Source: Natronosalvus rutilus (lineage in GTDB: Archaea > Halobacteriota > Halobacteria > Halobacteriales > Natrialbaceae). Taken from it: a stretch of DNA of 64,000 bases. The translations under genes were made by a program, and so were the position numbers. The notes under the pieces were generated by a model. That model made no database searches and had not been told where the DNA came from. It was given only the letters and a program-made list of their open reading frames with translations. The DNA is taken from contig NZ_CP100355.1 of NCBI RefSeq assembly GCF_024204665.1, positions 2,275,451 through 2,339,450 of the forward strand. Reading direction: 5' to 3'. Positions 42,118 to 49,780 of this stretch are shown in pieces; within the stretch, counting starts at the first letter, position 1, and every line of letters starts with the position of its first letter.

Positions 42118-43310
42118 TCTCGATCAGCAAGCTCCTCTGTGACCTGGACGCCGAGGGCGACGGACTGCGCTACGACGCCGCCGACGGCTCGAGCAAGCCC
42201 CAGATCACGACCGGAAAACAGCGCCGTCCGGTCGTCGTCTGGAACGCGACTCGTCGCTGTAATCTCCACTGCGCACACTGTTACGCGGCGGCCGAAACCG
42301 AGCCCGCAGCGGGCGAGTTCTCGACGGTCGAAGCCCGACGGTTCCTCGAGCAGTTAGCCGACTACGACGTCCCCGTCGTGCTCTTTTCCGGCGGGGAACC
42401 GCTCGTCAGGCAGGATCTCCCCGAACTCGTCGCGTACGCCGCGGACCTCGGCCTTCGGCCCGTCCTCTCGACGAACGGGACCCTCATCACGCCCGAGAAA
42501 GCGTCTCGACTCGAGGCCGCCGGACTGCAGTACGCCGGCATCTCCGTCGACGGCCTTCCGGAGCGAAACGACGCGTTCCGGGGAAAGGAGGGGGCCTTCG
42601 ACGCCGCCGTCCGGGGAATCGAGGCCTGTCAGTCCGCCGGGCTCAAGACCGGACTGCGGTACACGATCACTGAGGCGAACGCTGCCGACCTCGAGGGAGT
42701 CGTCGACCTGCTGACCAACGTGGGGGTCGATCGGTTCTGCTTCTACCACCTCGATTACGGCGGGCGCGGCGCCGACATTACCGACATCGACCTCAGCCCC
42801 GAGGCGACCCGTGACGCGGTGAGGCGACTCTGCGATCTGACGCTGGAGTACCACGACCGCGGCGAGGAAATCGAGACCCTGCTGGTCGGCAACTACGTCG
42901 ACGCGCCCTTCCTCGTCGAGTACGCCGCCGACCGTTTCGGCCCCGAGAGAGCCGAAACCGTCTACCGCCACCTCGAGCGAAACGGAGGCGATCCGACGGG
43001 CGAGCGCATCGCGGACGTCGACTACGAGGGCAACGTTCACCTGACCCAGTTCTGGCAGGACTACAGCCTGGGTAACGTTCGCGACCGACCGTTTGGCGAC
43101 ATCTGGGACGACGAGACGAATCCGCTACTCGCCGATCTTCGAGCGCGCGAGGACCACCTCACCGGCCGGTGTTCGACGTGCCAGTATCGGTCGATCTGTC
43201 GCGGTGGATCTCGATTGCGGGCGCTCTCGAGTGAGTCCCTCTTCGGACCCGATCCGCAGTGTTATCTCACCGAAACTGAGCGTCACGGCGAGTTGCCGAT
43301 CGCTCGTTGA
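42114..43310 (+). CDS. ahbC: AhbC/NirJ-type radical SAM protein (12,18-didecarboxysiroheme deacetylase-like)
   Basis: A 398-residue radical SAM/SPASM enzyme. It begins ISISKLLCDLDAEGDGLRYD, the AhbC/NirJ1 lead, followed by RRPVVVWNATRRCNLHCAHC with the SAM-cluster cysteines at C49, C53 and C56, FSGGEPLVRQDLPELVAYAA and, at the end, NVRDRPFGDIWDDETNPLLA and GRCSTCQYRSICRGGSRLRA. AhbC removes two acetate side chains from 12,18-didecarboxysiroheme to give Fe-coproporphyrin III. The GTG start overlaps the partner gene's stop. Upstream frame extensions overlap that gene and are rejected. Confidence 0.88.
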   Translation: MISISKLLCDLDAEGDGLRYDAADGSSKPQITTGKQRRPVVVWNATRRCNLHCAHCYAAAETEPAAGEFSTVEARRFLEQLADYDVPVVLFSGGEPLVRQDLPELVAYAADLGLRPVLSTNGTLITPEKASRLEAAGLQYAGISVDGLPERNDAFRGKEGAFDAAVRGIEACQSAGLKTGLRYTITEANAADLEGVVDLLTNVGVDRFCFYHLDYGGRGADITDIDLSPEATRDAVRRLCDLTLEYHDRGEEIETLLVGNYVDAPFLVEYAADRFGPERAETVYRHLERNGGDPTGERIADVDYEGNVHLTQFWQDYSLGNVRDRPFGDIWDDETNPLLADLRAREDHLTGRCSTCQYRSICRGGSRLRALSSESLFGPDPQCYLTETERHGELPIAR

Positions 43311-43378
43311 TAGCCATATTAGATGCCCGCCAGGGGCATGTGGCCTTCGAGGCGGGCCTCGGGCACAGACCAGTCGCG

Positions 43379-43549
43379 TTACTCGTAGGGGGTGAACGAA
43401 CCGTTGATGTCCCACTCGTGAATACAGTGTGGGTGACCGCGGTCGCTATCGGATGCGTGTTGCCAGGCGGACTGGCTGTTGTCCCAGCGCTCCGTCCGGC
43501 CACAGCGTTCGCATACCCGCGTCGTTGGTTTCTGCATCTGGACGCTCAT
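43379..43549 (-). CDS. Small zinc-binding HEWD family protein
   Basis: A 56-residue protein: VCERCGRTERWDNSQSAWQH in the first half and HPHCIHEWDINGSFTPYE at the end. CxxC plus later Cys and His residues suggest one zinc site. The HEWD block is the mark of a small haloarchaeal family of that name; the function is unknown. The ATG at 43549 is preferred over an upstream one because TGTTATATGT (minus strand) lies 26 nt before it. It is convergent with the AhbC-like gene. Confidence 0.8.
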   Translation of the reverse strand: MSVQMQKPTTRVCERCGRTERWDNSQSAWQHASDSDRGHPHCIHEWDINGSFTPYE

Positions 43550-43570
43550 TGTCAACGGTGAGAACGCTGT

Positions 43571-43580
43571 ACATATAACA
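43571..43580 (-). promoter_or_regulatory. TATA box of the HEWD gene
   Basis: On the minus strand it reads TGTTATATGT, centred 26 nt before the start codon. Confidence 0.55.
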
Positions 43581-43675
43581 GTAGCTGTGACCGGCAAGTG
43601 CTGCCCACCCGCACGTCGTGCGCTCTCGATTTGCCGTCCTCATCGCTCGAGACTCTTTTGGGAAGATCTGGCTGG

Positions 43676-45286
43676 TCAGTACACCGCGTCGACGATCTCC
43701 TGGTCGAGTTGCTCGAACGACTCGAGGTACTCGCGCCGTTCCGCGCGCAGGGCTTCGAGTTCGCCGTCGTAATCGTCGACGTACTCGGCGACGCGGAACG
43801 CCTCGATGTCCATCCCGGGCACGTTCGCGGGGACCTCGAGGCCGAGTTGCTCGTCCCGGGACCACCCGACGGTCCCCCGCGCGAGTTCGGTCAGGATCGT
43901 CACGGACTCGGTGACGCCGACGTCCTTCGAGCTCGCGTTGGGGTAGCCGACCGTTCCCGTGTTCACGACGTAGCACTCGAGGTCCAGCGAGGCGACCAGC
44001 TCTCGCAGCCGGTTCCCCTCCTCGCCTTCCGGACCGATGATGAACGGATTCGTCCCCACGACCCGGATGCGCTCGCCAGCACGGTCGGGGTCGCCGGCGC
44101 TCGTCTCAATCGATTCGCCCAGCATGAACGCGACGGCCGCCTGTTCGTCGTCGAGTCTGGCGACCGGCGGCATCAGCGGGTTCCGGGTGATGAAAAAGAG
44201 CTGGTCGACGTCCTCTAGGTCGATGTCCTCGCTGGCGCTGGGCAATTTCGAGCGCCGGATGACGGCGCGACCGTTCTTCGTGTACCGGTCGTCGTCGAAG
44301 TCGACCGTCCCGTCTTCGTCGACGACGACGTTCTCGAACGCGGCCGATTCGTCGGTGACTGCGGCGTGTATCCCGGGTTGCTCGTCGGCATCCAGGCCGT
44401 ACGTTTTCACGTAGAGGCCGCCGCCCTCGCTGCCGGCGACCGAGCCGTCCGGCAGGAGCGCGCAGACGTCGTCCTGGATCATGACTGCCTCCTCGGGGGC
44501 CTCGAGCCAGCAGCCGTGGGCCGTGAGCGTCGATTTTCCGGTCGCGGAGAGCCCCATGAAGAGCTGACCGACGGTCTCGAGGTCGGGGTCGGTTCCGTCC
44601 TCGGTTTCGGTGCGGGCGTCGTCGGCCGCTCGAGCCACGCGAACGCGCTTGCTGCCGGCGTGCAGGCCGAGGCCGCCGAGTCGTTTCGCTCGGTGCATGA
44701 ACAGCCGGAGGAACGACTTCTTCGCTTCACCGGTGTAGTCGCTGCCGACGACGGCGGTGAACCCGTCTTCCGGGAGGATTCGGATCGCCGTCTCCGATGC
44801 GTCCGGAACCTGTACCGTGACGAAGTCCGGGTCGCGACCGTCGGTCGGATCGAACAGCATCGCCCATCCGTGGGCGATTCGCGCGTACTCGATCGGAACG
44901 TACAGCCGACAGCAAAACGTCGCTTCCGGGTGCGTGCCGACGAGCCGGTCGACGCAGAGCATCGCGCGGTTCTCGACGGCCTCGGTTGCCCGATCGATGA
45001 CGGCGTAATCCGCCTCACCGAAGTCGTCGTCGTCGGCGTTTTCCGTCAGATCGGCGCTCCTGGACCGGAACTCGCTCACGTAGGACGCGGAGCCGAACTC
45101 GGTCGTCGTCTCGTCGGCGGCGGCGAGTTCGCGGAGCCCGGCGATCAGGTCGTCGTCGGTGCGATGGGTGGGCGATTCCTCGACCGTCGTCGAGCCCACC
45201 GGGCCGTAGTACTGGACGTTTGGGGCACGCTTCGGATCGGCCAGGGACTCGCGGACGTGACGCGGCTGCGTCCCGGTTTCGGACAT
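43676..45286 (-). CDS. pckA: Phosphoenolpyruvate carboxykinase (ATP-type)
   Basis: It converts oxaloacetate and ATP to PEP and CO2, the entry to gluconeogenesis. The 536-residue sequence has the kinase-1 (P-loop-like) motif FMGLSATGKSTLT near residue 250, the kinase-2 region MIQDDVCALLPDGS, FHRAKR-type MHRAKRLGGLGLHAGSKRV, and FFITRNPLMPPVARL. The length is normal for PckA of this class. The start at 45286 has a TATA box 29 nt upstream. Its promoter is shared head-to-head with the EthD/TPP-enzyme pair and holds two abutting inverted repeats. In this window it connects acetate and amino-acid catabolism to sugar synthesis. Confidence 0.94.
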   Translation of the reverse strand: MSETGTQPRHVRESLADPKRAPNVQYYGPVGSTTVEESPTHRTDDDLIAGLRELAAADETTTEFGSASYVSEFRSRSADLTENADDDDFGEADYAVIDRATEAVENRAMLCVDRLVGTHPEATFCCRLYVPIEYARIAHGWAMLFDPTDGRDPDFVTVQVPDASETAIRILPEDGFTAVVGSDYTGEAKKSFLRLFMHRAKRLGGLGLHAGSKRVRVARAADDARTETEDGTDPDLETVGQLFMGLSATGKSTLTAHGCWLEAPEEAVMIQDDVCALLPDGSVAGSEGGGLYVKTYGLDADEQPGIHAAVTDESAAFENVVVDEDGTVDFDDDRYTKNGRAVIRRSKLPSASEDIDLEDVDQLFFITRNPLMPPVARLDDEQAAVAFMLGESIETSAGDPDRAGERIRVVGTNPFIIGPEGEEGNRLRELVASLDLECYVVNTGTVGYPNASSKDVGVTESVTILTELARGTVGWSRDEQLGLEVPANVPGMDIEAFRVAEYVDDYDGELEALRAERREYLESFEQLDQEIVDAVY

Positions 45287-45310
45287 ACTAGGAAAAACCA
45301 TCGCTCTGAT

Positions 45311-45318
45311 ACATAAAT
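45311..45318 (-). promoter_or_regulatory. TATA box of pckA
   Basis: On the minus strand it reads ATTTATGT, centred 29 nt before the start codon. Confidence 0.55.
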
Positions 45319-45395
45319 CCGGAGGATTTTCCAGTCGGTATGCCTCCCGTTTCCACGGCCCGACTCAGTACTTCGATTTTACGCTCACTGGTCCC

Positions 45396-45436
45396 GATTA
45401 TCTGGTGAATAATCTCCCGAAATCCAATGTTCGGGA
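45396..45436. promoter_or_regulatory. Two abutting inverted repeats in the pckA/EthD divergent promoter
   Basis: GATTAT-N7-ATAATC (45396-45414) is followed without a gap by TCCCGAA-N8-TTCGGGA (45415-45436). They lie just upstream of the TATA-like GTATAC for the plus-strand genes and about 80 bp upstream of the pckA TATA box. They look like two dimer-binding operators. Confidence 0.6.
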
Positions 45437-45442
45437 TATGAT

Positions 45443-45448
45443 GTATAC
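45443..45448 (+). promoter_or_regulatory. TATA-like box upstream of the EthD gene
   Basis: GTATAC is centred about 28 nt before the ATG at 45474, so transcription may begin near that codon. The better homology-based start is 72 bp further on. Confidence 0.45.
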
Positions 45449-45545
45449 GCCAAATTTACTCGAGGTCGAAACAATGTATCTTGCTCGAGCGAGCGGACCG
45501 GACCGACAGAGCAAAGGTCGAACCCGAAGACGCCACGCACGGAAC

Positions 45546-45887
45546 ATGATCACGTTCGTCAACTTGCTGGTTCGCGACGACGACCTCAGTCACGAGGAGT
45601 TCTGTGAGCGCTGGCTGGGAGACCACACCGACCTCGCGTCGGACCTCCCTGGCCTCGAGCGGTACGTCACGTCGACGCCGACCGATCCCTCGAAGTCGGC
45701 GTACGACGGCATCGTCCGGCTGACGTTCGCCGACGGCGCGGCGATGGCCGCCGCGTTCGAGTCCGACGTCGGGCAGGAAGTGCAGGCCGACGCGGCGACG
45801 TTCGCCGACATGGAGGCGAGCGAGACGATGGTCGTCGAGGAGACCGTCCACGTCGCCGAGACGGCGCTCCCCTCGGAGGACGACTGA
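45546..45887 (+). CDS. EthD-family small protein
   Basis: A 113-residue protein with the EthD/dimeric alpha-beta barrel pattern: MITFVNLLVRDDDLSHEEFC, ERWLGDHTDLASDLPGLERY, then SAYDGIVRLTFADGAAMAAA and VVEETVHVAETALP. EthD-like proteins help oxidative enzymes or bind small molecules, usually as dimers; no active site is obvious. I chose the ATG at 45546 where homology begins. The ATG at 45474 lies 28 nt from a TATA-like box and would add 24 basic residues, unlike the acidic neighbours. A TPP enzyme starts 10 bp after its stop, and the two form a pair. Confidence 0.8.
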   Translation: MITFVNLLVRDDDLSHEEFCERWLGDHTDLASDLPGLERYVTSTPTDPSKSAYDGIVRLTFADGAAMAAAFESDVGQEVQADAATFADMEASETMVVEETVHVAETALPSEDD

Positions 45888-45897
45888 GTCGGCCATC

Positions 45898-47643
45898 ATG
45901 GACGACACGCACTCCACGCAGACGACCGCCGACCGCGTCGTCGACACGCTCGAGGCGCTCGGCGTCGAGTACGTCTTCGGCTATCCCGGCGGCCGCCTCA
46001 TCGAGGTGTTCGAGACGATTGGCCACCGGGACACCGACGTGACGGTCGTCCGCCCGCGCGACGAGCGCGAGGCGAGCGTCATGGCCGAGGCTTACGGTCG
46101 GATGACCGGCTCCCCCGCCGTTCTCGCTGGACAGGGGCCCTGGATCGGCAGCCTCGGCGCCATTGGCCAGATGGAAGCCAGGCTCGGCTCCTCGCCGATG
46201 GTCGTGCTCACCGAGGCCTCCGAGCGCGGCGACTACTCCACGCTCGCGCCCTACCAGCAGTCCAGGGGCGACTACGGCGGCCTCTCGCTGCCGAAGATTC
46301 TCGACGGCGTGACCAAGGAGTGGTGGTTCCCGCGCACGCCGCCGGAAACCGTCCGCACGGTCCAGCTCGCGTTCAAGCACGCGACCGCCGGTCGGAACGG
46401 CCCCTGTGCCGTCATCTTCGACGGCTCGGCGATTACGGACGACCTACCAGAGGACGTCACGCCCGGTCTCTGGGACGACGAAACCCAGGTCAGAAACTGG
46501 GAGTCGCGGCCGACGGACCGCGACGTCGAGGCCGCTGCGGACGCGCTCGCAAACGCCGACCGCCCCGTCATCCTGGCGGGTAACGGCGTCCACGCGAGCG
46601 CCGGCGGCAACGAAACCGACGAACCCGACGCCTACGATCGCCTTGAGGCCGTGGCCGACGCCTACGACGCCGTCGTTGCCACCTCCTATCTGGGGAAATC
46701 CACCATCCCCGAAACCCACGAGCGCGCGGCAGGCGTCATCGGTTCGTTCGGTCACGAGGGGGCGAACCGCGTCGTCAGCGAGGCGGACGTCCTAGTCGTC
46801 GTCGGCTGTCGGATGAACCCGATGGACACGAACTGGCAGGCCGAGTCGTTCATCCGCCCCGACGAACAGACGATCATCCACGCGGACGTCGACTCGAGAA
46901 ACGCCGGCTGGGTCTACCCGGCCGACGTCGGCCTGATAGGTGATGCTGGCGAAACGCTTGCAGCACTGCTCGAGGCGAGCGAGGGCCGCGACGCCGAAAA
47001 CGACTGGGCGCTCGAGCGAGCGGCCGAGGCGCGGGAGGACTTCCACGTGCCCGCCTGCGAGGCCGAGAGCACACCCATCAAACCCCAGCGGGTGTGCAAG
47101 GCGATCGAAGCAGTCGTCGACGAGGACACGGTCGTTACCGCGGACTCCGGAAACAACCGCTTCTGGCTCCTCAACTACCTCCAGACCGAGACGACGGGAA
47201 GTTACTACGGGAGCGGTGGCGTCGGCGCGATGGGGTGGGCGGCGCCAGCCGCCGTCACCGGCGCTCTCCTCGGCAAGGACGCTATCTGCGTCGCCGGCGA
47301 CGGCGGCTTCGCCATGACGATGACGGCCCTCGAGACCGCCGTGGACTGCGACGTCGCGCCGACGTTCGTCGTCCTCAACGACACCTCACTCGGCATGGTT
47401 CGCCAGATGGACGATGCTATTCCCGGCGCGCACTTCCACGACACGGACTTCGTCGGCGTGGCGGAGGCCCTGGGCGGCGACGGCGTCCGGGTTTCCGACC
47501 CTGCGAACCTCGAGGATGCCATCGCGGACGCGAAGGCTGCGTCGGTACCGACGGTCGTCGACGTGCGGATCGATCCCGACGAAGAGATGGCCGACCAGCT
47601 TTCCTCGTCGTTCTACGACGAGGTCGGTGGCCTCCACGAATAG
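45898..47643 (+). CDS. Thiamine-pyrophosphate enzyme, acetolactate-synthase-like
   Basis: A 581-residue three-domain TPP enzyme. The N-terminal domain has GVEYVFGYPGGRLIEVFETI and the catalytic-type Glu region RPRDEREASVMAEAYGR. The C-terminal domain has the cofactor motif GDGGFAMTMTALETAVDCDV ending in VVLNDTSLGMV. It resembles acetolactate synthase large subunit, benzoylformate decarboxylase and similar enzymes, but no small subunit gene is adjacent and the substrate cannot be fixed. Its partner is the EthD-like gene 10 bp upstream. The first-domain segment GNETDEPDAYDR is a small acidic insertion. Confidence 0.87.
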   Translation: MDDTHSTQTTADRVVDTLEALGVEYVFGYPGGRLIEVFETIGHRDTDVTVVRPRDEREASVMAEAYGRMTGSPAVLAGQGPWIGSLGAIGQMEARLGSSPMVVLTEASERGDYSTLAPYQQSRGDYGGLSLPKILDGVTKEWWFPRTPPETVRTVQLAFKHATAGRNGPCAVIFDGSAITDDLPEDVTPGLWDDETQVRNWESRPTDRDVEAAADALANADRPVILAGNGVHASAGGNETDEPDAYDRLEAVADAYDAVVATSYLGKSTIPETHERAAGVIGSFGHEGANRVVSEADVLVVVGCRMNPMDTNWQAESFIRPDEQTIIHADVDSRNAGWVYPADVGLIGDAGETLAALLEASEGRDAENDWALERAAEAREDFHVPACEAESTPIKPQRVCKAIEAVVDEDTVVTADSGNNRFWLLNYLQTETTGSYYGSGGVGAMGWAAPAAVTGALLGKDAICVAGDGGFAMTMTALETAVDCDVAPTFVVLNDTSLGMVRQMDDAIPGAHFHDTDFVGVAEALGGDGVRVSDPANLEDAIADAKAASVPTVVDVRIDPDEEMADQLSSSFYDEVGGLHE

Positions 47644-47670
47644 TTCGTCGGAACGACAGCTGTACGAATG

Positions 47671-47679
47671 TATTTATCC
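47671..47679 (+). promoter_or_regulatory. TATA box of the MOSC gene
   Basis: TATTTATCC is centred about 26 nt before the ATG at 47701. Confidence 0.55.
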
Positions 47680-47700
47680 GATGATCACTACTCCTCGGTG

Positions 47701-48501
47701 ATGGCACACCTCGAGCGGCTCTCCGTCTACCCGATCAAGTCACTCGATCCAGTCGCCGTCGATACGGCTCGAGTGGGCGAAAACGGAGCGCTCGAGTGGG
47801 ATCGACGGTACGCGATCGTCGACGAGTCCGACGCGTACGTCAACGGAAAACGCGAGCGGGCGGTCCACCGGTTGCACACCGAGTACGACCTCGAGCGGAA
47901 GACGGTCGCGATCGGCGAGCGAGGCGGCGAGACGCGGACCTACCACCTCGACGTCGACCGGAATTCCCTCGAGTCGTGGCTCACGGACTTCTTCGGCTAC
48001 CGCGTCCAGGTCGTCTGCGACGACGAGGGCGGGTTCCCGGACGACACCGACGCCTCCGGGCCGACGGTCATCAGCACGGGGACGCTCGAGGCCGTCGCCG
48101 ACTGGTACGAGGGTATCGACGTCGACGAGATGCGACGACGGCTGCGGGCGAACCTCGAGATCAGCGCCGACGAGGCGTTCTGGGAGGATCGCCTGTACGA
48201 CCGGCCGGGGCGGGCGGTCTCGTTCGAACTCGGCGACGCGACGCTTCTGGGAATCAACCCCTGCCAGCGCTGCGTCGTGCCGACGCGTGATCCGGACACG
48301 GGTGAAGACACCCCCGGCTTCCGGGAGACGTTCGTCGAACGCCGGGAGGCAACGCTTCCGTCGTGGGCCGGGTCGGACTGGTTCGACCACTACTTCCGGC
48401 TCATGGTCAACACGAAGGTTCCCGACGACCAGTGGGAAACCACCCTCTCGGTCGGCGACGACGTGCGCCTCGGCGAGTCGACTCGAGTCGCCAGTTCGTA
48501 A
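47701..48501 (+). CDS. MOSC-domain protein
   Basis: A 266-residue protein of the MOSC N-terminal plus MOSC type: HLERLSVYPIKSLDPVAVDT at the start, WDRRYAIVDESDAYVNGKRE, and the core with the conserved cysteine in LLGINPCQRCVVPTRDPDTG, where Mo-cofactor sulfurases and the mARC reductases bind the cofactor. It may bind or transfer sulfur or molybdenum cofactor, or act as an N-hydroxylated-compound reductase; no partner gene is nearby. Normal length for the family. The start at 47701 is set by the TATA box; the ORF extends a few codons upstream. Confidence 0.87.
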   Translation: MAHLERLSVYPIKSLDPVAVDTARVGENGALEWDRRYAIVDESDAYVNGKRERAVHRLHTEYDLERKTVAIGERGGETRTYHLDVDRNSLESWLTDFFGYRVQVVCDDEGGFPDDTDASGPTVISTGTLEAVADWYEGIDVDEMRRRLRANLEISADEAFWEDRLYDRPGRAVSFELGDATLLGINPCQRCVVPTRDPDTGEDTPGFRETFVERREATLPSWAGSDWFDHYFRLMVNTKVPDDQWETTLSVGDDVRLGESTRVASS

Positions 48502-48634
48502 CCGTTCCCCGCGCTCTCGAGGCGCTTCCGTTCACTTCAGGGCGGTACGTCGACTCTCGGACGTTCGCATCACGGCCTCGAGCCACGGCGCCATGTCAGA
48601 ACGCTTTTGCCGTCTACGATGGAGATTCGTGATA

Positions 48635-49603
48635 ATGTCTGCGGACACAGTACTCGTCACGGGTGGCACGGGATTCATCGGTTCGTACGTCGTCGAGGAC
48701 CTGGTCGAAGCGGGTCACGACGTCGTCGCGTTCGACCTCTCGACCGATCCGCGGATTCTCGAGAAACTCGGCATCGCCGACGACGTCGACATCCGCCGCG
48801 GGGACGTCTCCGAAGTGACCGACGTCATCGGCGCCGTTCGCGAGACCGGCGCGACGCACATCGTCCACCTCGCCGCGCTGCTGACGACCACCGCGCGCGA
48901 GAACCCGCGCGCGGCGATGAACGTCAACATCGAGGGGACGAACAACGTCTTCGAAGCCGCTCGAATCCTCGACGACCAGGTCGAGCGCGTCGCCTGGGCG
49001 TCTTCGGCCGCGGTATTCGCGCCGCCGACGAACTACACGGAAAACGACGGCTGGGTCACCGAGGACAACCTCGTCTACCCCGACACGCTCTACGGGGCGA
49101 CCAAGGAGTACAACGAACACCAGGCGCGGGTCTACTACGAGGACCACGGCGTCTCCCACGTCGCACTCCGTCCGACGGTCGCCTACGGCCCCTACCGCGA
49201 GACCGGGGGCTCTGCGTTCCTGGCGAACATCATCGAGAAGCCCGCCCTCGGCGAGGCGTTCGCCGTCGAGTACGGCGACCAGGTAATCGACTGGCAGTAC
49301 GTCCGGGACATCGCCCAGGCGTTCCGCAAGGCGACGTTCGCCCCCGACGAGCGCCTCTCCCGTCGCGTCTACAACGTTCGCGGGACCGTCGCGACCATCC
49401 GCGAGGCCGCCGAGACGGTCGAATCCATCGTCCCCGGTGCCGACCTCGAGGTGTCCGACGAGGGCGAGCTCCCGTGGACCCAGAAGCTCGACATGACTGC
49501 CGCGAAGGACGACCTGGGGTACGACCCCGAGTACGACCTCGAGACCGGGTTCCGGGAGTACATCGACGTGTTGCGGGCCGAAAACGGCCTCGACCCTCTC
49601 TGA
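48635..49603 (+). CDS. NAD-dependent epimerase/dehydratase (extended SDR)
   Basis: A 322-residue extended short-chain dehydrogenase. The NAD-binding GxxGxxG is VTGGTGFIGSYVVEDL, the catalytic YxxxK is LYGATKEYNEHQAR, and SSAAVFAPPTNYTENDG carries the Ser/Thr. RPTVAYGPYRETGG is the substrate-side loop. Relatives act on nucleotide sugars, for glycan or surface-layer building, or on small ketones; the substrate is not clear. Its stop at 49601-49603 is followed by an in-frame open stretch with 24-bp repeats up to the next gene. Confidence 0.85.
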   Translation: MSADTVLVTGGTGFIGSYVVEDLVEAGHDVVAFDLSTDPRILEKLGIADDVDIRRGDVSEVTDVIGAVRETGATHIVHLAALLTTTARENPRAAMNVNIEGTNNVFEAARILDDQVERVAWASSAAVFAPPTNYTENDGWVTEDNLVYPDTLYGATKEYNEHQARVYYEDHGVSHVALRPTVAYGPYRETGGSAFLANIIEKPALGEAFAVEYGDQVIDWQYVRDIAQAFRKATFAPDERLSRRVYNVRGTVATIREAAETVESIVPGADLEVSDEGELPWTQKLDMTAAKDDLGYDPEYDLETGFREYIDVLRAENGLDPL

Positions 49604-49619
49604 TCGAGCGACCTCGAGA

Positions 49620-49680
49620 CCCTCGGATCGGACACCCTCAATCCCCTCGGATTGGGCAATCTTGACTCCCTCTGGCCGGG
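49620..49680. repeat. Degenerate 24-bp tandem repeat downstream of the epimerase
   Basis: CCCTCGG, CCCTCGG and CCCTCTGG start at 49620, 49644 and 49668. Between the first two lies the hairpin CAATCC-N4-GGATTG (49639-49654). Confidence 0.5.
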
Positions 49681-49780
49681 CGACAACGCGCGGCGGCCAA
49701 TCCGCGTTTCGCGACGCGCTGATTTTCAGTTCTGGTATTTTGAGCCAAAAGGCAAAGAGGCCACCCCGTCATCCGGTCGC

